From Montifringilla adamsi (Eukaryota > Chordata > Aves > Passeriformes > Passeridae): a stretch of DNA of 64,000 nucleotides. The DNA is taken from positions 547,788 through 611,787 of the forward strand of contig JAGGNK010007115.1 in assembly GCA_017590115.1 (NCBI GenBank), written 5' to 3'. The notes beneath the pieces are model-generated. The model made no database searches, had not been told where the DNA came from, and saw only the letters and a list, made by a program, of their open reading frames with translations. Shown here one piece after another: positions 22,401 through 47,900 of this stretch; the first letter of the stretch is position 1, and each line of letters opens with the position of its first letter. The position numbers and the translations under genes were made by a program.

Positions 22401-24073
22401 TGCCCGCGGAGCTGCTGCCTGTCAGGGTGGCGCCTTCGGAGCCGGATGCAGCTCCTGCAGCTGGTGGCGGTTCAAGTGGATAGGCAGCGTGCCAGGGTGG
22501 CTTTGGGTTACACGGCTGGAGCTGCTTCAGTTGAGGAAGCAGGGGATGCTGGCACCGAGTTTCTGTCTGTACTTGGCCGTCCCTCTCTATCCATCCCTGG
22601 GGAAGCGAGTGTGCCCCAAGCCCACGGCTGAGCTTGCCCCCAGTGGCATCACTGCAGAGCCCAGAGCGCTGTGGTGGAACCTTGGGAAAGCACAGCTCCT
22701 GGACCAGCCCGTGGGAACAGCCACACTTGTGGCTGGGGCTGGGACCAGGGGGAGGGTGGCAGCTCCCAGGCATCCAGCGCTCCCAGTTCTGCCCATGGTG
22801 GTTTATGGGGAACAGTCAGGCAGCCTGGCCTTTGCCCGAGTGCCCTGGCACCAAAACACTTGCAGAAGGGATGGAAAAACCCCAGCGCTTCGGGGGAAGG
22901 ATGCAGAGAGCCCTGACAGCTGGGGGGGCCCAGCAGTCTCAGTTTCCCCCGGGCAGGTGGGAAGAGCACACTGCAAGAACCCCGTGTCTGCCAGCCTGGC
23001 GTGTCCCCAGCCGGCAGCAATGCCACCTGCATGGCCATAGGGGCTGGAGGAGCCCTGGTGGGGAGCAGGCCCCTGCCATGGCCTCTGGGCAAAGCCAGGG
23101 CAGGGAAACTCACTCTGACCTCACCTGAAAATTAAGCAAAAAGAAGTGCAAATAAAAGAACTGGGCTGGAGGCGTAGAGATAGAGGTGCATTGTGAGGGA
23201 GATGGTGTGTGTTTCTGTGCTTTGTTGCAGCTGAAGGAATTTCCTGGCCCTGCCGTGCCACAGCCACTTTAGTACTGCCAGGTTCTGCTCTGCAAATGGT
23301 CTCAGACTCGCATGCAGGTCCTGGCTGGGCACAGGCTGCTGGCTGGTCCCTGCTCCACAGCCAGGACAGGCCCCCAGGACAGGCTCTGCCAGCTCAGGTT
23401 CCCAGAGCAGCGAGGGGGCTACTGAGGGGCTGGGCTCCAGGGGTGTCCTTGTGCCTCTCACGCTAATCTTAGCCAGCCAGGGGCTCAGGCACTGCTGCCA
23501 AATCCCTGGCATCAGGGAGTGCCAGAGCCATGTGGGTCCCGTGCTGTTTGCCCATCCCTGTTTGCTGACAGGGTGAGGCTGGCATATGTGGCACTGGCTG
23601 AGCTGGCAGTCGCTATGCAGACGCCATACGTGGAAGCAGCAGCTCCTCTTCCCAGGTGAATTTGCAATTACTTCCTCAATGTCAGGTAGCTGAAACCTGC
23701 AGCTCTGAAGGCCTGAGCAAGCAATCATCACTTCTCTGGCATGAAAAGTCACCAGACTTGTTTGTTTCTGGAAGGAACCGATGGTTGGGCTGCTCTTGTC
23801 ACCTTTAGAAAGGCATCTAGGGTTGTGACTGGGAACAGCCACACTGCAATTCATCCCACCTGTGGGAAAACTTGTTCCAGGGAGAGGAGGGAGAGGGAAG
23901 GCTGCTCCAGCCCCAGGATGGCTCTGGTGGGATGGGAGCCAGGGGCCATAGCTGCGGGTGGTGCTGGTCACTGAGGGTGCAGCTGCCCCAGGAGCTGAGC
24001 TGCACAGAGGAGCCAGGCTGGGGGATTGTTCCCAAGTCTGGCTGATCTCTTGAGGACGGTGTGTCTGTCCTAG
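22400..24073 (+). other. ERN2 intron 1
   Basis: Moderately GC-rich sequence with no recognised coding exon. A 1014-nt open frame on the minus strand (24145-23132) has no family resemblance and overlaps ERN2 exon 2 antisense; I regard it as chance. Confidence 0.5.
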
Positions 24074-31597
<7,524 letters not shown>

Positions 31598-32275
31598 GGG
31601 CCGCGGGTCATGGCTGAGGGCTGCGGGTCGTGCCTGAGGGGTGACGGTGCCTGAGGGCCACAGGTCATGCCTGAGGGCCGCGGGTCATGGCTGAGGGCTG
31701 CAGGTCACAGCCGAGGGCCACGGGTCATGGCCGAGGAGCGACAGTGCCTGAGGGCCATGGGTCATGGCTGAGGGCTGCAGGTCACAGCCGAGGGCCACGG
31801 GTCATGGCCGAGGAGCGACAGTGCCTGAGGGCCATGGGTCATGGCTGAGGGCTGCAGGTCATGGCTGAGGGCCATGGGTTGTGCCCAAGGGCCACGGGTC
31901 ATGGCTGAGGGCTGTGGCTGCTGCTCCCCGCCCGGGCCCTCTCTCGGTGTCCTGCTGCCGGGCCAGGCGAGGGCACACAAGTCATGGCTGAGGGCCGCAG
32001 GTCATGGCCGAGGGCCATGGGTCACGGCTGAGGGGCAACGGTGCCTGAGGGCCACAGGTCATGGCTGAGGGCCGCGGGTCATGCCTGAGGGCCGCGGGTC
32101 ATGGCCGAGGGGCGACAGTGCCTGAGGGCCATGGGTCATGGCTGAGGGCTGCAGGTCATGGCTGAGGGCCATGGGTTGTGCCCAAGGGCCACGGGTCATG
32201 GCTGAGGGCTGTGGCTGCTGCTCCCCGCCCGGGCCCTCTCTCGGTGTCCTGCTGCTGGGACAGGCGAGGGCACGA
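31598..32275 (+). repeat. Minisatellite with higher-order repeat in ERN2 3' UTR
   Basis: Tandem ~20-nt units of the form GAGGGCYRYGGGTCATGGCT start right after the ERN2 stop codon. A larger unit of about 297 bp is repeated (for example the block at 31871 recurs at 32168), each ending in a non-repeat tail GCTGCTGCTCCCCGCCCGGG. The first units resemble the last ERN2 codons (GGGGCGACGGCGCCTGAGGG versus GGGGTGACGGTGCCTGAGGG), so the array may have grown from the coding end. Confidence 0.9.
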
Positions 32276-33305
32276 GGCAGCAGAGGTATCACAGTCAGAC
32301 TCAGGTGTGAAGGCATTTGGGTCAGAAAACAAAGACATCTCAGGTGGACGAAGTGATTGGAGAAGAAAGAGGAAAGCACGTTGTGTTTTCACAGCGGGGC
32401 CCTGGCACAGCGATGCCCTCAGGCTGCCGTAGGCCCCAGGGGATATCCACCAGGGACAGGAAGCTTTGTCCCGCTTTGTGCCTTGGGTTCTCTCCTGTGC
32501 CAGGGGACACAGCTCCTTGAGCACACCAGGCCCCCAGTCCTGACACTGGAGCTGCCCCTCAGCCCCAGCGGGGCTGTGCTCCCCAGGCCAGGCTGAGCAG
32601 CCACCCTGGGGCTGGGACCTGCCCCTGTGAGGGCACAGCCCCGCCATGAAGGTGTGAATCTCAGCTGGGCTCAGAACAGGGGTTTCTCCCTTCGGGTCCC
32701 CAGCAGCCTGTACCTGTGCCAGGCCTGGTGGCACTGCAGTATGGAACAGTTGTCCCTGGGATCCTTCCCTCAAAGACAGGCCTGTGCCTGCAGCTTCCCC
32801 AGCCTCTCCTGCTGCCCAGGGCGGGTGTCCCATGAGTGCTTTGGTTCATGGCATCCCCATGGGCATGTGTTCCCTGCTAGCCAGCCTCCAACACCAACTG
32901 AGCCCATGGGCACAGAGAGCCCCACAACAAAGCTCCTCTGTGGAACAGCAATAATTTTGTATAGTCTGATTCCTGTGTGTGCTGGGGTGTGGGATCTTGT
33001 TACACAGGTAACAGGGTTTGTACCAAGTTTATTTTCAGAATATATTTATGCAAAATGTTATAAAAATTAAAAAAAACCGAAAAAGCTGGTCCTGCTTAAA
33101 AACAAACTGGCCTGAGGGCACCTCTTGGTTGTGCTGATTCTTTAGCAATCATTCGTCATGGAACCAAGGAAGAGGCAAGCCCAGCCCAGGGCTGTCAGTA
33201 AGGGTAAGAGGATGCCTCATTCAGAGGGGAAGTCAGAGAGCTGCTGCCCCCTCTCTCAGTAAAGCAAAGGGAAGTGAAACAGCCTGGATGCTGTGTCAAA
33301 CAATC
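32276..33305 (+). other. Remaining ERN2 3' UTR and convergent ERN2/PLK1 gap
   Basis: No coding exon seen. An AT-rich end (33000-33080) contains ATTAAA at 33066-33071, a probable ERN2 polyadenylation signal. The PLK1 signal on the other strand is only about 235 bp away, so the two genes converge closely. Confidence 0.6.
33066..33071 (+). terminator. Probable ERN2 polyadenylation signal
   Basis: ATTAAA followed by an A-rich run, in the AT-rich tail about 1.47 kb after the ERN2 stop codon. Confidence 0.55.
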
Positions 33306-33311
33306 TTTATT
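33306..33311 (-). terminator. PLK1 polyadenylation signal
   Basis: AATAAA on the minus strand (AATAAAGATTG), about 480 nt after the PLK1 stop codon. Confidence 0.75.
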
Positions 33312-33791
33312 CAAGTTATGCAATATACAAAAGTTGAGGTTTCATGGAGTTTCAGTATTAAAAGGCCGATTGCTCAAATCTCACCCTGGGTTTGTTCAAT
33401 ACCTTACCTGAGCTTCTACCAGAGGAAATGAAGCCCAGAGCACAGGCACAGCCATGTACGGGCACCATGTGCCAGCTCTGCTCTCTCAAGAGCAGGCCCA
33501 GGCACCTCAAATGAGAGGACTGGTTTGGAGCTGGGCTTTTGGCTTTGGGAAATTAGAAAAACAGACTAGGTAGGGAATTAAAAAATACACTTTGTTAGGA
33601 GCAGGAAGCAAGAAACCTTTGGGCACCAGTCAGTAAACAACACCATTCCCACAGCAGCAGGGGCTTCCTTGTGGCAACGAGCCCATACCCAAGAATGGGA
33701 ACCCAGCTGGGCCACGGGAGGGAAGCTGCCAGACCTCTCCCTCCACAGCTGCGCAGTTTGGCACAGATGTTGAGTCCAGCAAGAACAAGGT

Positions 33792-38486
<4,695 letters not shown>

Positions 38487-38870
38487 GCTGTGTCCGCGCT
38501 CGGGCACCGCCGGGCCCCGGCTCCCTGCACTCAAACAGCGGCTGCCGGGCGAGCGGCGGCTCCCGGTGCAGCAGTGGGTGCCGGGTCCCTGCACCGGTGT
38601 AGCTGGGGGTCTCGGTACCGATGGAGCTGGGAGTGCCGAGTCCCTGTACCGGCGGGTCCTGGTGCCGGTGCAGCTGGGGGTCTCGGTACTGGTGGAGCTG
38701 GGGGTACCGAGTACCCTGTAGCGGCGGGTCGCTGTGCCGGTGCAGCGGCGGCCCGGGCTGAGCTCGGCCGCTCGCTCTCTCTCTCGGTCCGGCCGCGATT
38801 CAAAGGCGGCGCCGGGGCCGTTACCGCGCGCGGCCGCTCCCCATTGGCCGCACGATTTAAAATCCACGCG
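38487..38870 (-). promoter_or_regulatory. PLK1 promoter, cell-cycle elements
   Basis: On the minus strand a CHR-like TTTGAA at 38804-38799 follows a GC-rich CDE-like GGCGCCGCC. A second CHR-like TTTAAA is at 38860-38855 and a CCAAT box at 38847-38843. CDE/CHR plus CCAAT is the known logic of G2/M genes repressed by DREAM, PLK1 included. Between these and the ATG (about 38575-38745) the 5' leader is a tandem GC repeat built on CTGGGGGTCTCGGTAC-like units. Confidence 0.6.
38575..38745 (-). repeat. GC-rich tandem repeat in PLK1 5' leader
   Basis: Imperfect units on the plus strand such as GTGCAGCTGGGGGTCTCGGT and GTACCGAGTCCCTGTACCGG recur about four times. It lies directly upstream of the start codon. 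Confidence 0.6.
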
Positions 38871-39199
38871 GCGCGCGGGGCACCATGGGAGCCGAGAGAG
38901 GCACGCACCCGCAGGGGCGGGGCCGGGCGCGCTCGGACACGCCCCCACGGCGCCCGCGGTGTGCGCGTGCGCCGGCGGCCGTTGGCTGCAGCCGCGCGCG
39001 CTCCCGCCGGCCCCCACACACACGCGAGGCGCGCTCCCGCTGCCCGAGCGCGGCCCCGCAGGACACCCGAGCGCGGGCACGAGGCGCTCCGCCAAGGACA
39101 TTCCCCTGGGATTTGCAGCCGGCGTGGATCTTCCCGGGAGAGGCACTGCGGCGGCACTGCCCGCTCCCGGGCCTTCCGTGTCCTGCCGGTTCCCAGCGG

Positions 39200-40544
39200 T
39201 ACCCAGGCACCGGCCTTGGGCCGGTTTTTATAACACAGACACCCCCACGCTGCTGCCCGTCGGGTGACAGTGTGGCAGTTCCGAGGGGCTGTCCCTGACC
39301 TCAGTGCCCCTGTCCCCCTCACCGCAGGGCCCCCCACGCCAGGGTCTCCAGCACTGCCGGTGCTGGCTCCTGGGCTCCCCTTGCCAGGAGAAGTGACCGT
39401 GGGATGTGCCCATGCCTGAGCTCCACCACCGGTGACAAGTGACCCACAAGCACACAGCAGCAGTGCCGCGGCCCAGGCACCTGCTCTCTGCTCCCTGGCA
39501 CGCTCGGCGCCATGGGCTGAGGGAATTAACATGCTTTGCCCCAACAGCAGAAGCTGTTTCTTTCAGCGCGGGCTAGCAAAGCACAGATGTTAGTGGCCAG
39601 CGTACACCGTGCTTTTGCCAGGTGGGTTGAGCCGATGCCTCTGGCCGAGCCTCACCCACAGGCACGGGCCATCCGTGCCAGGGTGTCCTGGAGAGCCCAG
39701 TGCATGGACAGGGCCAGGAGCCCTGCAGGTCACCAGAGCCACAGCCCAAGTGCCATTTCCACCACAGAGCTGGATCATCCTGGGGCATTCTGCTGCCCGC
39801 ACCGCAGGCACGGTCCCCACTGGCCTGGTGCCTGAGACACCTCCCCACACAGCCCTGGCAGGCCCCTCACTCCTCACACCGAGCCACCAGCAGCACAGGC
39901 AGGGAGGGTGTGCTCCCAGGGACCCTGAACCTCCTCAAATCCAGCAGCACACCCTGCCCGCCCTGGTCAGCAACGCCGAGCAAAGCACACAGGGATCAAT
40001 GAAGCCACACAGCAACTTGGGGTTAGAAGTGCTCAGTGTTTGTACAGATTCCTGACAGAAGACATTCCCCTCCCTGTAGGACATGCTTCCCCACTCCTGC
40101 AGCTCCTCGGGCTACAGACACAGCCTCCTGTGTCATGTTACTGCACCATGCTGGATGGAAGGCAGCCTGCAGAGCTGGGACACTGACACTCCATCTTCCC
40201 AGAACTGGCAGAGGCGGAGAGCTGAGCCCAGGTCAGAGGGACGCTTCAGAGGCAGGAGGAGAAAGTGGCCAGTGTAAGGAATGTTAACAATGCTGGGTGT
40301 TAGGGATCCTCAGTGGTGGCTTGGTTTTAGGCCCTGCCAGAGGCCACCTTAACAAAGACAACAAAAGAGGTTTTAATTAAGGCAGAAGAGTCAGCTCAGA
40401 CAGCTAGAAGGAAGAGCAGGCCAAGAAACATGTTATTGCAGTGTCACATCCCCTCATGCACTACAGCTCTGCTCTCAGGTAGCTGTGGAAATTCATCACT
40501 CAGACTGTTGCAGCTGCCATCCCACTCCCAAACTCATATCCCTT
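39200..40544. other. PLK1 upstream intergenic sequence
   Basis: No gene is recognised. Two ~41-bp copies of a C/T-rich unit (GCCATCCCACTCCCAAACTC..) lie at about 40516-40596 and lead into the larger duplication. Open frames here are short and resemble nothing I know. Confidence 0.5.
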
Positions 40545-41398
40545 CTCCCACTCCTCTGCCATCCCACTCCCAAACTCATATCCCTTCTCCCACTCCTCTC
40601 CCTGCTGCTGTGGCTGCTGATCAAGCGATCCCAGTGAAACACATGATGTGGTGTCGAAACTTTGAGGTGACAACACAGCAACACAGCACAGACACCCCAC
40701 TCCTGGCAGACACTGCCAGAGACACCCTGGAGCAAAGCAGTGCTCTGAACTGCTGACTTGCAGGAAATCTCACAAGAAGCCCCAAACCTGTCTGTGACAG
40801 AGGAGGCCTCTCGGGCCCCTCAGAGGGAGCAAGCAGCTGTTTCACGCTGCACTACATGTTGTAATGCACAGGACAGCCAGAACAGCCTGTAGCAGTCACA
40901 GAACAAGGGACCGTGGCTCATGGCCAAGCACAACAGGAACCTCAGTCTAGTTTGATTTGAAGAGTCACGAGCTCCCACTCCTCTGCCATCCCACTCCCAA
41001 ACTCATATCCCTTCTCCCACTCCTCTCCCTGCTGCTGTGGCTGCTGATCAAGCGATCCCAGTGAAACACATGATGTGGTGTCGAAACTTTGAGGTGACAA
41101 CACAGCAACACAGCACAGACACCCCACTCCTGGCAGACACTGCCAGAGACACCCTGGAGCAAAGCAGTGCTCTGAACTGCTGACTTGCAGGAAATCTCAC
41201 AAGAAGCCCCAAACCTGTCTGTGACAGAGGAGGCCTCTCGGGCCCCTCAGAGGGAGCAAGCAGCTGTTTCACGCTGCACTACATGTTGTAATGCACAGGA
41301 CAGCCAGAACAGCCTGTAGCAGTCACAGAACAAGGGACCGTGGCTCATGGCCAAGCACAACAGGAACCTCAGTCTAGTTTGATTTGAAGAGTCACGAG
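40545..41398. repeat. Perfect 427-bp tandem duplication
   Basis: Copy 1 is 40545-40971 and copy 2 is 40972-41398. Reading both copies through I see no mismatch. They abut with no spacer, and copy 2 ends about 23 bp before the probable DCTN5 polyadenylation signal. No coding content is recognised. It is either a very young duplication or an assembly artefact. Confidence 0.95.
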
Positions 41399-42674
41399 TC
41401 ACTTGAACAACTGAAGAGGCTTTAATTTATGTACAGTAAAAATACAAACCAGTCAGTGGTTTTACATGGGATGTACAGCAGCTACTACACATGTTAGTAC
41501 TCACAGGGCTATTTGCTACTAAGGTGTATCAGCATTTGCTACAGATCAGCTGAGGCTCCGGGGCTGCTCATCCACAGCCACACACCTAATACGTGTCCAG
41601 GCCCCAGCTGCTACACTACAACACGCAGGAGCCCCAGTTTAAACCCCAGAGCTGGACTATGCTAAGCTTTAACAGAGCACAACCAGAGCAGGCAGACTGG
41701 TGTGCAGCCACTTGTCTGTACTCAGGTACACACGCATCAGATGCCTCCAACTTTCAGAGCTGCTCTCAGCAAGAACTATTCATGCTCCACTACATGTCCA
41801 AAATGAAATCTTCACTCTTTCTAAGAAGTCTGAGTGTCATTCTTAAGTGTCATAATGCAGAAAAGCACAGAAGAGCTTTCTGCAAACGCAGACACTGGGT
41901 AATAAATGGGAACATTTGCAGCAGTCTCTCACTTTTAATTACCCACTTTCTGCTGCACTGAATTCTGTGAGCGACACGGCAATCCTCTTTTCAAAGGCCT
42001 TTGGCTCTTTAAGGTCTGTGATGTTCAGGAAGTGGCACTGACCCCAAGAACACTAGCCTTGAGGGGTGAGAGCACAGGACTGAGTTCAGTCTGCTTCAAG
42101 AGGTAAAAGCTAAGGAACATCCTGTCAGGCACAGAAAGACTGTGTCAGTGTCAGCCAAAACTCCTAAAGCCAACAGCAGGATGATGTACCCCTGGAGAGA
42201 ATCCCAGGGAGAAAAGGAAGAGGCCATGCACCTCACATGCAGGCCCATGGGCAGCAAGTATTGTGCCAAAGGAAAGGCTGGGTCTAATGAACCCTGCAAA
42301 GTGCCCAGAGCACAGCCAGAACAGCCCTGCTGGGATGGAGACTGCGCCTAGCAAACCTAAGCCTAGCTTTGTGTTAGGACAGAACTGAGCAGACCGTGTC
42401 AGCCCTGCCTCGCTCCCCAGCTGCTGCCCCAAGCAGGCGTTCAGCTTTCCCAGCTCCAGAACATTCAGTGGCACAACTCAGACAACGTGGAATGGAGTAC
42501 ACGGGACGAGCACACAGAGTTTGAACAGGACACAGCAGCTTTCAGCAGGGACTGCTCGGCCAGGCCAGCTGAGGCACACGCACAGAGGTGCTCAGGGCTC
42601 TGGCCTCACTGGACAGCAGCCCCCTGCCCACCCCCAGAACGCTCCTGTGTGCCTGAGACACGGCAAATGGGCTA
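41399..42674 (-). other. DCTN5 3' UTR
   Basis: Lies between the DCTN5 stop and a minus-strand ATTAAA at 41426-41421. No other gene or repeat is recognised. The length of about 1.25 kb suits a vertebrate 3' UTR. Confidence 0.55.
41421..41426 (-). terminator. Probable DCTN5 polyadenylation signal
   Basis: ATTAAA on the minus strand (CATAAATTAAAGCC), about 1.25 kb after the DCTN5 stop. Confidence 0.45.
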
Positions 42675-44873
<2,199 letters not shown>

Positions 44874-44962
44874 GGCCGCCGCGCCCGGCCCCGTCCGGCC
44901 CGCTCCGCTTCCGCCGCGTCACCTCCGCCGCGCCGGCCCGCGCCCGCCGCGCCCCGGTTGCC
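44874..44962. promoter_or_regulatory. Bidirectional promoter DCTN5 / PALB2
   Basis: Only 89 bp separate the two start codons, so both 5' UTRs and the core promoter are compressed or overlap. The stretch is GC-rich with an ETS-like cgcttccgcc and a cgtcacc (half-CRE-like) motif near 44915-44925. No TATA box is seen. Confidence 0.8.
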
Positions 44963-47900
44963 ATGGAGGCCCCGCCGGCAGCGGCGGCCCTGAGCGGCGC
45001 CGACAAGGAGAAGGTGCGGGGCCGGCCGGGGCGGCGGGACCGGGAGCGGGACCGGAACCGTCCCGGTCCCATCCCGACGGGTGTCTCTTGCAGCTGCGGG
45101 AGAAGCTGGCGCTGCTGAGGCGGGAGTACAGCGAGACCGTCATCCGGCTGCGGGTGAGCGGAGCGGGCCGGGCCGGGCCGGGGGGCTCCGGGGCACCGCC
45201 AGCCGGTCCCAGCCCCGCCGGGGTCTTGTGTGTCCGCAGCGGGCACGGCGAGCCGAGCGAGCCAGGAGCCACGGCCGGCGGGAGCGGAGCCCCACAGGTG
45301 GGAGCCGGGGAGAACGGGGCGCCTCAGGTGAGAGCCGGGGAGAACGGGGCGCCTGCCCCGGTGGGAGCCGCAGGCAGTCCCCCAGGACAGGGCTGTGGGC
45401 ACCCGGGGACCCGGCGGCCACTGCTGCCCCTTAGTGCCCCCGCGGAGCGTCCTGCAGCCGGCCCTGCTGACCCTCCCTCCGGGCCCCGCTGTCCCCGCTG
45501 CCCCCACACGGCCCTTTGGCCTGGGCTGAGCTGTGGTCTCAGTAACGTCTGCTCTGCTTCCCTCCTCACCAGGTCTGCAGTGCGCCGATCCTGACTGTAA
45601 GATCCCCATCTTTCCCTGATAACAAAGCCTAATTTTACCGTGTGATGTTTTTCTTGGACAGGACTTTAGGAGTACTTTACACGTGTGGCATTTTTTCCCC
45701 CAGGTTCTAGAGATAACACATCTCCTAGTGCTGACAGAGATGGGCCCTCTCAGTTACAGACTAAAACCTGCTCTGATGCTGACACAGAGAAAACATCTGT
45801 CACACTTAAGCATGTTCCAGAATTCTCCAGTGATGAGGTTAGCCCACAGGACAGCTCCCGGGCAGAAAGCTTTCAGGCCAGCCAGGAAAACCTGTGCTGT
45901 GGGATCATCAGGCCTGTCCCTGTGGAGAAAAAGCCCCAAACCTCCCGAGGCATGATGAAGCTGCGGAGACGGACGAAGGCTCTGGAATCAAAGGAAGGGG
46001 AATCAGTGCATAATGTGCATCTAATCAGTGCTGATGAAATGATGAAAAATCAAACTGCCAGTGCAGAGGACCTTCAGTCACCAGTGTTCAGGCACAGCAG
46101 CGTCTCACGCACTGAGGAACCTGCTCAAAGGGCACCTGGGACAGTGCTTGTGCAGGGAGAAAGAAATAGTTTCACTCCTGATGCAGCATCAGGGCTTGTA
46201 CAGGATGTGTTTGAGGGCAGTGTCACTGCAGGAGAGCCTGAGCTGTCCCCACATGCACCAAGGGACCACAGGGACATCTTGCAGCCTGAGTCCTCAAGGG
46301 CTGTGGCCACACCTGATAGACATGAGCAGTGTTCACAGCCTGGAGACTCTGTTTTACTTGACCCCAGAGGTGATGGAGGAGAAGAATCCCCCAGTGGAAT
46401 AAAACAGCCAGAGGGTCAGAGTTTGTGTGAAGATCAGGGAGAATTACGTGGGCTCCTGGATTTAATGTCAGCAAATGAAATATTGCCTGACAGCAGAAAT
46501 AACACCATAACCGAGGAGAGCAAAAACCATGAAGGACATCCAAGTGACACTAATACCTTGAGTCCATGTCCTGCAGATAGAGCTCTGGACACTGCTGAAG
46601 AACTGCTGGAGAATCAACAGCTTGAAATTGAGTCAATTGTCTCTCCTGCTGACAAGGCAGCGGCTCCTGAGGCCACGCTGAGCTCTTGCACAGTGGTTGA
46701 GGGGCTGCTCTTCCCCGTCGAGTACTACGTGCGGACAACTCGCCGCATGGCCAACTGCCAGAGGAAGGTGGACCTGGATGCTGTAATCCTCAGCCAGCTG
46801 GGCAGGAGCAAGAAAGCTCAGCGCAGTAAATGCAAGCAGAAAGATGCAAACCCCAATCAGCCCTCGCAAGAGAGAGCTGAGGGTGATTTGGAGCCAGGGC
46901 CCTTCCCTTTTCTTGGGGCAGAAAACGATCAAGCAAACTCAAGTAGTTCTCAGAAATCCCTTCCTGCATCCAGCAGCAGCAGCAGCACTTCTCTTGAATC
47001 CATTTCTCAGAAAAGCATCACTAGCACAAGGCAAGAGCAGAGACAATCCCAGAGGAAACAGAAGGGAAGAAGAAAGTCTGCCTGCAAAACCTCCATGCAT
47101 CCAGTGTCACAAGAGCTTATAGAGAGTCAGGATCCCACAGTGGCCAATGAAAGCAGTGCTCTGCTGTCAAATGAGAACCAGAGTGAAAAGGAAAACTGTG
47201 ATGCTAACCTTGAAAGGTCATCCTCAGATGAGAAGAGACTCTCTGATGCTGCAGCACTGTGCTCTGCAGGGCCGGGAGTGCCTGCAGCTACCCAGCCAGC
47301 GGGTCCTGAGCCAGGCAGATGCCATAAGGCTCTGTTAGAGCAGGTTCAAAATCCACTCCACAGCAGCGATTCCCTGAGCCCAGCGAGTGGCACTGCCAGC
47401 CGTGTGGGACATGTGGAAGCCAGCGCTGCTGTGTGTCAGGGAGATAAACATGCAGTGCGGCGTGTGAAGAGGCAGCGAGGAGCTGAGCAGCTCCCCGGGG
47501 TCAGTGTCCCTCTGCGCCGCTCCCTGCGCTGCTCTGCCAGACACAGGCCCCCGACAGGCTCAACAGGTACTTCCTCACACATAAACTCCCCAAAACGCCC
47601 CATTCCCCTAGGCAGGGAACATCCCTGTGAGTGCAGGCCCTGCTGTTCACACCCTGCTGTGTTTATGCAAGAAAATACAATAGGGGTTAACTATTATTCT
47701 TTTAAAAATGAGATTTACTTTTAAAAAATAGATTATTGTGGTGCCCATGTTCCTTGAACAATTTCAGAAACTTCTGCAGGGAATTAATTGAGGAGGAGCA
47801 GGGCTGGGAACTTACTGAGCTGCCCTTGCTGTTGGAGTGAAGACTGTGAACATTAAGGCTGGTTTGCCAGCAAATTAATGTCCCTCTCTTCCTCCAACTG

